From contig NZ_CP071091.1 of NCBI RefSeq assembly GCF_017301635.1, forward strand, positions 10,303,530-10,367,529: a stretch of DNA of 64,000 nt, read 5' to 3'. Shown here one piece after another: positions 41,101 to 53,100 of the stretch. The notes under the pieces were generated by a model, which saw nothing but the letters and a program-made list of their open reading frames with translations, searched no databases and was not told the DNA's origin. This DNA is from Myxococcus landrumus (lineage in GTDB: Bacteria; Myxococcota; Myxococcia; Myxococcales; Myxococcaceae). The translations under genes and the position numbers were made by a program. Positions within the stretch are counted from its first letter, which is position 1; every line of letters begins with the position of its first letter.

Positions 41101-44100
41101 CGGCACCCGCTTGGGTGTCTTCGTCGGAGTGCTCTACGCGGACTACCAGTTGTTTGGCGTGGAGGAGGCGGCGGCGGGCCGTGCGCCGCTGATTTCGCCG
41201 CTCTCGTCGATTGCCAACCGCGTCTCGCACTTCCTCGACATCCGAGGCCCCAGCTTCGTCGTCGACACGATGTGCTCGTCGTCCCTCACCGCGCTGCACC
41301 TGGCCTGCCTGTCCCTGCTGTCGGGGGAGAGTGAGATGGCCCTGGTGGGCGGGGTGAACCTGTCGCTGCACCCGAACAAGTACCTCCAGATTTGCAGCCG
41401 AGGCTTCGCGTCCACGGACGGGCGCTGCCGCAGCTTTGGCGCGGGTGGCGATGGCTACGTGCCTGGGGAAGGCGTGGGCGCGCTGTTGCTCAAGCCGCTC
41501 TCGCGTGCGCTCGCGGATGGAGACGTCATCCACGGCACGATTCTGGGCAGTGCCATCAACCACGGAGGAAAGACCCAGGGCTACACGGTTCCCAATCCGC
41601 GTGCGCAAGGCGACGTGATTCAAGATGCGCTGGGGGTCGCGGGGGTGCCCGCCCGGACCATCAGCTACCTCGAGGCGCATGGCACGGGGACGTCGCTCGG
41701 AGACCCCATCGAGCTCATCGGGCTGCGGCGCGCCTTTCGGAATGAGACGGCCGACTCGGGCTTCTGCGCCACGGGTTCCATCAAGTCCAACATCGGCCAT
41801 CTCGAGGCCGCCGCTGGAGTCGCGGGCCTCACCAAGGTCCTCCTTCAGTTCCGCCATGACTGGCTCGCTCCGTCGTTGCATTCGGAGACCCTCAATCCGA
41901 ACCTCGAGCTCGCGGACTCTCCGGTTCGCGTCCAGCGGACAGGAGAGCCTTGGCGACGCGGAGAGACGCCTCGGCGCGCGGCCGTCAGCTCGTTCGGCGC
42001 AGGGGGCTCCAATGCCCATGTCATCCTCGAGGAGGCGCCGGAAGCGCCGTCGCTGACTCCGGCACTGCCCGAGGAAGGCTTGCTGCTGGTCCTCTCCGCG
42101 CGCAACCGCGAGCGGCTGGCCGCGACGGCCTCCGCGCTGCACACCGGCTTGCGTCGGCTCGTGGCGGAGGGGCGGGCCGTGGCGCTTCGGGACGTCGCCT
42201 ACACGTTGCAGGTGGGGCGGGATGCGATGGACGTGCGCATCGCGGCCCTTGTCCACACGCTCGACGAGGCCCTGGAGACACTGGCCCGTGTGAGTCGGGG
42301 AGAGACCGCCGGCGTGCTCTGGGCGGAGCTTTCTCCAGGCGCGACGGGCCCGAGCCTCGACGAGGAGGTCCTCCACTCGCGTGACCTGACCGTGATTGCG
42401 GAGGGCTTCATCTCGGGGGCGGAGGTTCCCTGGGAGCGCTTGTATGCGTCGCCTCGGCCTCGGCGCATCTCGCTCCCGGGCTATGCGTTCGCGCGGACCC
42501 GCTACTGGGCTCCACTCGAGTCCATGCGTCCTGTCGTCGAGGCGCCCACGCGTCCGGAGACCGGCGCGGAGCCCACGCTCCTGAAGGCGACGGAGTGGGT
42601 GGTTCGGGACCACCGGGTGAACGGCAGGGCGGTGCTCCCGGGCGTCGCGTACCTGGACCTGGTGGCCCGTGCCTATCAACGCCAGCGGGGGGAGGGCGGT
42701 GCGGTTCGGCTCGCGGATGTGACGTGGCTGCGGCCCGCGTTCGTCGACAGCGAGCTGGAGCTTCACGTGGCGCTGACGCCCCGTGAGCAGCGGACCCTCT
42801 TCGAGGTGCGCTGCGGCGCCGTGGTTCATGCATGTGGAGAGGTCGGGGCGCTCCAGGCGCGGGCTGAGCGCATCTCTGTCCCAGCGGTCCAGGCACGTTG
42901 CACTCGGGACATCGATACTGGGGCGCTCCGGGAGCGGTTCTCGCGGAACGGTGTGTCCTACGGCGCGGCGTATCAGGGGCTTCGTGAACTTCGGGTCGGC
43001 GAGGGCGTGGCGCTGGGTCGGGTGGTCCTCCCTGAGGAGGCGGCGGTGGAGGGCGAGCGGTTCGCGCTGCATCCCGCGCTCCTCGATGCCGCGCTCCATA
43101 CCGTCGGGGCGCTCGCGGAGCAGGCGGATGCAGCACCGCGCCTTCCCTTCAGTGTCGATGTCGTCGAGATCCTGCGACCGCTGCCCGAGCGCGTCCTCGC
43201 CATCGCGAGGAATCAGGGGGGCGAGCGGTACGAGGTCACCCTCGTCGACGAAGCCGGTGAGGTGCTTGTCGTCCTGCGCGAGCTGAACCTGCGCCCACTC
43301 CAGCCGCGCGAGCTGGACTTCTTCTTCCAGCCTCGGTGGGTCGCACTCGAGGACGAACGCGCGAGGCCCGTCCCGGTGTCTGGCCAGCGCGTGGTCCTGC
43401 TCTCGGGGCCTCGGGCGGGGGGACTCGACTCCGCGCTGCAGGCCGCGCATTCGGGAGACCGTCTCTCGCGCTTCGCGCTGGGAGAGGTGCTGACGGACAC
43501 GGTGCTCGCGAGCATCGGACAGGCGGACGTCATCTACTTCCTCGGCATCGACGTGGGGGCCGTGGGGTTGCTGGACCTGGCCGCGCTCGACGCGGGACAG
43601 CGTGCGGGGGCGTTCGCGCTGCTCCAGGTGGGACGTGCGCTCCTCTCGAGCCAGGCGCGCGCGACGCTCAAGGTGGTGACCCACGACACGGTGGCCATCG
43701 ATGGAACGGAGACGCTCCGGCCCTTCGGCGCTTCACTGCATGGCCTCACCCACTCGCTCGCGCGAGAGCTCCGCGCTTGCACGGTGAGGTGCTACGACGT
43801 GTCTTCGAGAGAGCTCGCCACGCCTGGAATGGTAGAGGGCCTCTGCGACTGGTTGCGGAGTGACGTCGAGTCGCGCGCGGGAGACGTCCTCGCGCTGCGT
43901 CGTCGCAGGCGGTTCGCTCGGAAGCTGATGCCGCTTCAGTTGGAGGCCTCCGTCCCGTCGCCGTTCCGCGAGGGCGGCGTCTACCTCATCCTCGGCGGAG
44001 GCGGAGGAATCGGGCTCGAGCTGGGGCGGTACCTGACTCGGGAGTCTCACGCGCGGGTCGTCCTGGTGGGACGTGGCGAGCCAGGGCCCGAGCAGCAGCG

Positions 44101-47100
44101 GGCGCTCACGCAGATGGAGGCGCTTGGGGGACAGGCGATGTACCTGCGCGCCGATGGCAGGGACCCGGCGCGGATGAAGGCCGTGGTGCGCGAGGTCCGG
44201 GAGCGCTTCGGAGGGCTTCATGGCGTGTTCCACTCCGCGCTCGTGCTGCGCGACCGTTCGCTGGAGTCCATGAGCGAGGAGGACTTCCGGCTCGTGCTGG
44301 AGGCGAAGACGGCGACCAGTGTCGCGCTCGTGCAGGCGCTGGAGCAGGAGCCGCTCGACTTTCTGGCCTTCTTCTCCTCGGCGCTCTCGTTCAGTGGCAA
44401 TGCGGGACAGACGAACTACGCGGCTGGCTGCACCTTCGAGGATGCGTTCGCCGCCGCCGTCGCCGAGCAGGTTCCCTTTCCGGTGAAGGTCATCAACTGG
44501 GGCTTCTGGGGAACGGTCGGCGTCGTCGCGAAGGAGGCCTACGTCAAGCGGCTGTCCGCCGTCGGGCTGCGTTCGATGGGGCCGGCGGAGGGCTTCGAGG
44601 CGCTTCGACGGGTGTTGGCTTCGCCGCTCTCGCAGGTGGTGGCCATCGACGCGAGCCCGCGCTTCCTGGAGCAGCTCGGCGTCGAGCCCGGCGCGCGGAT
44701 CTCCGTGGCGGCGTCGGCGGGGCTGGACGGTGCGGCGCCTCCCCAGGTGGGGCCTCGCGTCGACAAGGACGTGCAGGACGGCCTGGAGGAGATTGAGCGC
44801 ATGGCCGCGCGGAGGCTCTCCGCACTCCTGCGCGCGGAAGGGGCGCCTCGGGAGGGCGAAGCGCTCACCGTGGAGCAACTGGGCCAACGCCTCCGCGTGG
44901 TGCCGTCCTACCGGCGCCTGTTGTCGGCGGTGGTCGGCTCCCTGGTTCGCCGAGGTCACCTCGTTGCCCGGGACGGTGCGACATTCGCTTGGGGCTCCGA
45001 GTCGCGGAGCGCGCCGGGGCTCGACGTGAAGCAGGGCCTCGCCGCGCGGTACCCGGCGGTGGCCGCGCAGCTGGAGCTCGCCTGGGCGTGCCTCGACTCC
45101 TTCGTGGCCGTCATCCGAGGCGAGAAGCTGGGGACGGAGGTGCTCTTCCCGAACGGCCGGATGGACCTGGTCGAGCCCGTCTACAAGAACGCGACGCTCG
45201 ACCACTTCCACCGCGCGACCGCCACGGCCGTTGTGGCTCGTGTCAACGCGCTGCTCACCCAGCGCTCCATCGACCAGCGGATTCGCATCCTCGAAGTGGG
45301 CGCAGGCACCGGGTCTTCCACCGCGTTCGTGCTCCCCGCGCTGGAGTCCGTGGCCTCGCGAGTCGAGTACCACTACACCGACGTCTCCGATGCCTTCGTC
45401 CAGTTGGGCCGGCGCACGTTCGCGGCACGCCATCCCTTCGCGCGGTTCGGCGCGCTCGACATCGAGAAGGACCCAGTCGAGCAGGGCTTCGAGGCGGGCT
45501 CCTTCGACATCATCCTGGGGACCAACGTCTTCCACGCGACCCGCAGCGTGAAGCGGTCGCTGTCGGGGGCTCACGACCTCTTGCGGCGAGGCGGCTGGCT
45601 CATCCTCAGTGAGGGCACGCGCAACCAGGACTTCTTGACCCTCACCTTTGGCCTGCTCAAGGGCTGGTGGTCGTACGAAGAGGAGGACGAGCGCCTCGAA
45701 GGGGGCCCGCTGCTGAGCGTGCCGATGTGGCGGGCGCTGCTGTTCGAGACCGGCTTCCGGCGCGGCTTCAGCCTCTGCTCCCCCGAGCGCGAGGACCTGG
45801 CGGCCTTCCCCCAGGACGTGGTGGTCGGCGAGAGCGACGGCGAGCTGGTGCGATTCGCGCCGCGTACTCCCTCGACGCTTCAGCCAGGGGCAGGTGAGGC
45901 CGTGGCGGCGAAGCCCGTGGCCGTGGCGACCGTGTCGCTCAGCGGTGGTGACCTCGAGCGGCAGGTGACGGCGGTGATGGTCTCCTGCGTCCGGAGCGCG
46001 TTGAACATCTCCGACGAGGAGGTGGACCCGCGCAGGCCCTTCGCGGACTACGGCGTCGATTCGATTACCGGTGTCGAGGTCGTGGCCCGGCTGAGCGACG
46101 CACTGGGCCTGCGTGTCAAGCCGACGACGCTGTTCGACCATCCCGATATCGCGGGCCTGGCGCGTGCGCTGAGCCAGGAGCACCGCGTGGCGCTGGAGAA
46201 GAAGCTGGGTGCCGCCGTGCCGGCTCCGTCGCCTGTCGCCCCCTTGCCGCCAGCGCCCATTACGCCTCCCGTCGAGGTGCGGCCTCCCGAGGACGTGGAA
46301 GGGGGCGTGAGGTCGGTGCTGCTCACGGGGCCGGGGCTCGACCGGGTCCAGGTGTGTCGCCTCGCGAAGCGGGTCCTCGGCGCGGACGATGTGCGAATCC
46401 AGGTGCACGCGTTCGGGCTCAACTTCGGCGACCTGCTGTGCATCCAGGGGCTGTACCCCACGATGCCGGACTATCCCTTCACCCCGGGCTTCGAAGTCTC
46501 CGGGACGGTGATGGAGGTGGGGGCGAACGTGACGCGGTGCCGCGTGGGCGACGCGGTGATGGCGCTCACCGGGCGCCGCTACGGGGGCCATGCCGCCGAG
46601 GTCTGCGTGCCCTCCGCGTTTGTCGTCCGCAAGCCCGCGAACGTGAGCTTCGAGGAGGCCGCGGCCTCACCAGTGGCCTACACCACCATGCGGGAGGTGT
46701 TGGAGCTGGGCCGCGTGCGTCGGGGGGACCGCGTGCTCCTCCACACCGCCGCGGGTGGCGCGGGGCTCTTCGGCTTGCAGTTGGCGCTGCGCGCGGGGGC
46801 GGAGCTCTTCACCACCGCCGGGTCGCCGGAGAAGCTGGACTACCTGCGCGGCGCTGGCGCGCATCACGCCATCAACTACAGGGCCGAGGACTTCGCCGCG
46901 CGCGTACGAGAGCTGAGCGGCGGCCGTGGCGTGGACGTCGTCATCAACACCCTGAGCGGTGAGGCCATCCAGAAGGGCATCGACGTGCTCGCGCCTGGGG
47001 GCCGCTACATCGAGCTGGCGATGGCGGGGCTCAAGTCACACGGTCGGTTGGACCTGTCGCGCTGGGTCTCCAACCAGTCCTTCGTCAGCGTCGACATGTC

Positions 47101-50100
47101 GCGCCTGGGAGACGAGCGGGCGGAGCGGCTCACCGAGGCGCTCGATGCCATGGCGGAAGACCTGGCTTCGGGGCGGGTGCGTCCGACGGTCGCTCGCGTC
47201 TTCGACTTCGCGGAGGTGGGCACTGCCTACGCCTATCTCCAGGAGCGGAAGAACATCGGCAAGGTGGTCGTGCGCGTGGAGCAGGTGAAAGCCATGGAGA
47301 CGTCGCGTTCGCCAGGGGTTGGAGCGGCCACGAGGTATGAGGGGCCCATCGCCGTCATCGGTATGTCGGGTGCGTTCCCGGGGGCCTCGGACCTGGACAC
47401 GCTCTGGGACAACCTCGCGGCGGGCCGCAGCGCCATCACGGAGGTCCCCCCGGAGCGCTGGGACTGGCGGCTCCACTTCGACGAGCGGCGAGGCCAGCCC
47501 GACAAGACGTACAGCAAGTGGGGCGGCTTCCTCGAAGGCATCGACCGCTTCGATGCGTCCTTCTTCCGCATGGCCCCCGCGGAGGCCGCGCTGACGGACC
47601 CGCAACAGCGCCTGTTCCTCACGGAGTGCTGGAAGGCCCTGGAGAGCGCGGGCCATGCGGTGAGGCGCTCGTCTTCCTCTCGCTGCGGTGTCTTCGTGGG
47701 TTGCGACCCCGGGGACTATCGGACCCTGCTGCGCGACCACGGCGCGAACCTCCAGGCCCAGGCGTTCTGGGGCAACGCCGCCTCGGTGATTGCTTCGCGC
47801 ATCTCGTACTTCCTCGACCTGCGCGGCCCGAGCCTCGCGGTGGACACGGCGTGCTCGTCGTCCCTGGTCGCGCTCCACCTGGCTTGCGAGAGCCTGCGCT
47901 CGGGCGAGTGCGACATGGCGCTCGCGGGCGGTGTCTACGTCGGCGTCACGCCCGCCTTCCACCTCATGGCCAGCAACGCGGAGATGTTGTCGCCGGATGG
48001 GAAGTGCAAGGCCTTCGATGACGGCGCGGATGGCTTCGTGCCTGGAGAGGGCGTGGGCGTCGTCGTGCTCAAGCCGCTCGCGCAGGCCGAGCGCGATGGC
48101 GACACCATCCACGCGGTGGTCCTGGGCTCGGGGGTGAACCAGGACGGGCGCACCTATGGAATCACCGCTCCGAGCATGCGGGCCCAGGCCGAGCTGGAGC
48201 GCTCGGTCTACCGCACGTGGGGGCTGAATCCCCGGTCGCTCCAATACGTGGAGGCGCATGGCACGGGGACGCGCCTGGGCGACCCCATCGAGCTCGATGC
48301 GCTGACGCAGTCCTTCGAATCCTTCACCGAGGACCGCCAGTTCTGCGCCATCGGCTCCATCAAGGGGAACATCGGCCATGCCGCCACGGCGGCGGGCATC
48401 GCCGGAGTCCTGAAGGTGCTCAAGTCCCTGGAGCACCAGCAGCTTCCTCCCTCGCTCCACTTCTCGCGTCCCAATGGGCACATCCGCTTCGCGGAGAGCC
48501 CGTTCTTCGTCAACACGGAGCTGCGCCCCTGGCCGCGTCCCGATGATGGAGGGCGCCGCCGCGCCGCGGTCAGCTCGTTCGGATTCAGCGGAACCAACGC
48601 GCACGTCGTCGTGGAGGAATACGTGCGGCGCGATGAGCCCGGCTCGGTGGAAGGCCCTTGGCTGATGATGCTCTCGGCCCGCAACGAGGAGCGGCTCGGG
48701 GAGATGGCCAGGCGGTTGCGAGCGTTTGTCGCGGCGAGGCCGAACGTCGTCCTGCGGGACCTCGCATTCACGTTGCAGAACGGCCGCGAGGAGATGGAGG
48801 CGCGGCTGGCCTTCGTGGTGCGGAGCCGGGAGGCGCTGCTGTCCGCGCTGGACCGTTACGTGGCCGGTGAGCGGATGGGCCTGGCGCATGGCCGGATTGA
48901 GCGAGGCACCGTGCGCAATGACGCGGAGGTCCAATCGCTCCTCGCCCATGGGCGGGACACCGATGCACTCGAGCGATTGGCGGCCCTCTGGTGCTCGGGG
49001 ATGCAGGTCGAGTGGCGAGGGCTTCCGCAACAGCGGGGGGGCCGGATGACCCCGTTGCCGACGTATCCCCTCCAGGCGGAGCGTCACTGGAGTTCGCCGA
49101 TGGGGGTGCCTGTGTCCCCCGTTGCCCCCGCGCAGGCGGTGTTCGAGCCGGTCTGGGCACCGGCTTCCGAGGTGAAGTCCTCGAGGCCAGGACACGGGGC
49201 CGTCGTGCTGTTGGGCGGGAGCGAGGAGCTGCGGACAGCCCTGCTCGAACAGGCTCGCCGCGATGGTGCCGAGGTTCCTGTCCCGTGGCGTGTCGTCGTC
49301 GGTGAGCACTTCCGTTCGGATGCTCGGACCCGGACCGCGTGGCTCGAGCCCACGCGAGCAGAGGACATCACCTCGCTCCTCGAGGTGCTGGGAGAGCCTC
49401 CGGCCGCGGTGATGCACCTGTGGACCACGGAGCTCGCCGGGGCGCGGCCAGAGCGGCGGCTCGACCTGGGGGCTCGGTCGCTCATCACGTGGGCGACCGC
49501 GCTCCAGCGCCGCCGTGAGCGCGGGGCCGTGCGCACGCTGGTCGTTCACGACGGTGCTCCCGAGTCGGCGGCTTGTGCGGCGCTGGTCCGCACGATGAAC
49601 CGGGAGAGCTCGCTGTGGAGCTGGCGTGCCGTCGGGCTCGATACGCCCGTGGGCCCGGATGTGGCGGCGGCGCTGTGGCGTGAACTCTGGGCGGAGGGCG
49701 AGCCCGAGGTGTGGCTCTCTCGGGCCGGCCGGTTTGCTCGGGCCCTGCGTCCGGAGCAGGCGCTGACGTCCTCGCCCGCGCGCTTCTCGGGGGATGGCGC
49801 GTTCCTGTTGACGGGGGGGAGCGGCGCGCTTGGGCGAAGCGTCGCGCGGCATCTGCTCTCACGTGGCGCGCGAAAGCTGCTGCTCGTGGGGCGCTCGCCG
49901 ATGAATGCGCGGATTCAAGCGCAGCTCGAAGCGCTTCGCGGGTTGGGCGCGGAGGCCGCCTATCACGTCGCGGACGTGGCTCGCCGGGTGGAGGTGGACG
50001 GGCTCGTCGCGGAGGCGCGGCGTCGCTTCGGTGGAGTCTCGGGCGTCGTCCATCTCGCGGGGGTCGTTCGGGATTCGCTCGTTCGCAACAAGACGCGCGA

Positions 50101-53100
50101 GGAGCTGGACGCGGTGCTCGCTCCCAAGGTCCTTGGCTGCATCCACTTGGATGAGGCGACGGCGGACGAGCCGCTCGAACTCTTCGTGTCGTTCTCCTCG
50201 TTGACGTCCCTGGTCGGAAACGCGGGGCAGGCGGACTACGCCTTCGCCAACCGGTTCCTGGACGAGTTCGCACGCACGCGGGCACATCGGGTGACGCAGG
50301 GGACGCGTCGGGGGCGGACGCAGTCGATGGTGTGGCCCTTCTGGCGCGAGGGCGGCATGCAGCCTTCTGGGGAGCGGGTGGAGGGCGCGCGCTCGGGCGG
50401 AATCGAGCCGCTCTCCGAAGCGGAGGGACTGGCGCTCTTCGACCGGCTGCTCGCGCTTCCTGGCTGGGCATATGCGGCGTTCAGCGGTGAGCGAGGGCGC
50501 GTCTCGGCTGCGCTGGCGGAAGCGGGATGGCCAGAGGCTCCCTCGGGAGAGCGCGAGCTGCCCGAGCGGAAGGAACAATCCCCGCGCATGGCGCGGCTGG
50601 AGCCACGGATGCCTCGAGTGCCGGTGCTTCAGAGTGTCCTCGACGCGGTCGCGGCGGAGTTCGGCATGTCACCTGCCTCGGTCGAGGCGGCGGTGCCGTT
50701 CGATGAGCTGGGCGCGGACTCCATCATGCTGCGGCGTTTGCGGCGGAGGCTCGAGCAACGCTACGGCTCGCTCCCCGCGACACTCTTCCTGGATGCACGT
50801 TCCCCGAGCGAGCTCGCGGCGATGCTCGGTGAGCGGGCCGTCGAGGTGGGCGAGGTCGATGTGGCTTCCACGACGCTGGCCCCCGTGGCCGCGGAACCCA
50901 CGAACGCCTCGGAGCCCATCGCCATCATCGGCGTGGCGGGGCGCTATCCGGATGCGGACGACGTGGAGACGCTCTGGGCGAACCTGCGTGAGGGCAAGAA
51001 GTCCATCCGCGAGGTTCCTTCCTCGCGCTGGGACGTCACCCGGCAGGACGAGGTCTATTGCCGCCTCGGCGCCTTCCTGTCGGACGTGGCCCGCTTCGAC
51101 CCGTACTTCTTCGGCATCACCCCCGTCGAGGCCCGCTGGATGAATCCCGAGGAGCGCATCCTCCTGGAGGTGGTCTGGCGGCTGTTGGAGAGCGCCGCCA
51201 TCCCCCGGCGGAAGCTCGCGAAGGAGCGCGTGGGCGTCTTCGTGGGGGTGACGTCGATGACCTATCCCCTGGTCACGGCGCAGGCCCAGCAGGACGCGCC
51301 CGCGGACAGCACGTTCTTCAGCCTCGCGAACCGCATCTCCCACTGGTTCGACTTCACGGGGCCCAGCCTCGCCATTGATACGGCGTGCTCCTCCGCGCTG
51401 GTCGCGATTCACGAGGCACGCGAGAGCCTGCTGCGAGGCTCGTGTGACGTGGCGGTGGTGGGCGGTGCGAACCTCTACCTGCATCCGAGCAAGTACGTCC
51501 GGATGTGCCGCAACCGCCTCGTGTCGTCGAGTGCCCGGGGCGTCTTCGCGCGAGGAGGGGAGGGGTTCATTCCAGGCGAAGGCGTGGGGGCGGTGCTGCT
51601 CAAGCCCTTGTCCCGAGCCCTGCGCGATGGGGACAGGATTCTCGGAACGATTGTCGGCTCGGGCGTCGCACACAGCGGGCGGACCAACGCGTACCTCCTG
51701 CCGTCACCCGAAGCCCAGGCGAACCTCATTCGCCGGGTCGCCGCCGAAGCCTCCGTGGACCCGGGCACGGTGGGCTATTGGGAGGCCCAGGCCATCGGCT
51801 CGGAGGTCGTGGATGCGGCGGAGTGGAGCTCGCTGCTTCGCGCCGTGGGCACCTCGCGCGCGGATGCTCCCAGGGTCATTGGTTCCCTGAAGGGAAACCT
51901 GGGGCACATGGAAGCGGCCTCGGGCATCGCCCAGCTCACCCGGGTGCTGTTGCAGTTCGAGCACGCGGAGTTCCTGCCGACGCTCGTTGCCGACGAACTC
52001 CCTCCCGATATCACCCTCGAGAGTGCCCCCTTCCGCCTCCAGCGCGACGCGGCGCCCTGGCCCTCGCCGCTGGGGTCGTCCCGACGGGCGGCCATCACCG
52101 CACTGGGGGCGGGAGGCGTGTCGGCGCACCTCCTCGTCGAAGAGGGGCCTCGTCGGCGGGAGTCCTCGACGGTCGAGCCACGCCCCGAGTTGTTCGTGCT
52201 CTCCGCGCGGAGCGAGGCGGCGCTGCGGACGATGGCGCTCGAGCTCGCGGACACGATTCGTCTCCCTCGTGGCGCCCGGCTCGCGGACATCGCCTGGACG
52301 CTCCAGGTGGGGCGTGAGGCGTTCGCGCATCGCGTGGCCTTCGTCGCCTCGACGGCGCAGTCCCTCGCGGATGCGCTCGAGGCTTTCGCCAGTGGTGGAC
52401 GGGTCGCCCTCCCTCACGCGCAGGCCCGTGTGGCGGGTGCTGCTCCCGCCCCGTTCGGCGACCTCGAGGCCCTCTGCGCTCGTCGCGCCGAGCCCGGTGT
52501 GCTCGAGCGACTGGCCCAGGCCTGGTGTGGTGGCGCGGAGCTCGACTGGCACAGGCTCCTGGGGAACGTCTCTGTCGAGCGCGTCGCGCTCCCCGGGCAT
52601 CCCTTCGAGAAGATTCGATGCTGGGTGGAGGCCGCTCCAGTCGTCGAGGAAGCCGCCGCGCCCGTGGGTGTTGTCGCCAGCTACTACGACCGCCTCGCGA
52701 ACTTCTTCGCCACCGAGCATGGGGGCGACGGGCTGCACCTGAACTTCGCGCCGTTGGCGGCTCCGATGAAGGGGTTCTCGTGGCTCCTCTCCTACGTGGA
52801 GCCCGAGCACCACCGCGAGCAGCTCGCCCGCGCGACGGCGGCTCAACGGGAGGCGAAGGCCCGCTTGTTCTCGGCCGTCGACTTCAACAAGGCGACCGCG
52901 GTCTTCGACATGGGGTGTGGCTACGGCACCGACCTGCTGGGCCTGGCGGTTCGCCACCCGCACTTGCGTTGCGACGGCTACTCGCTGGCTCCGGGGCAGC
53001 TCGACATCGGCAACCGCAATGCGGCCTTGGCGGGAGTCGCGGAGCGCGTGCGCCTGCTCCATCGGGACAGCGCTCGCGACGAGCTGCCCGAGATGTACGA

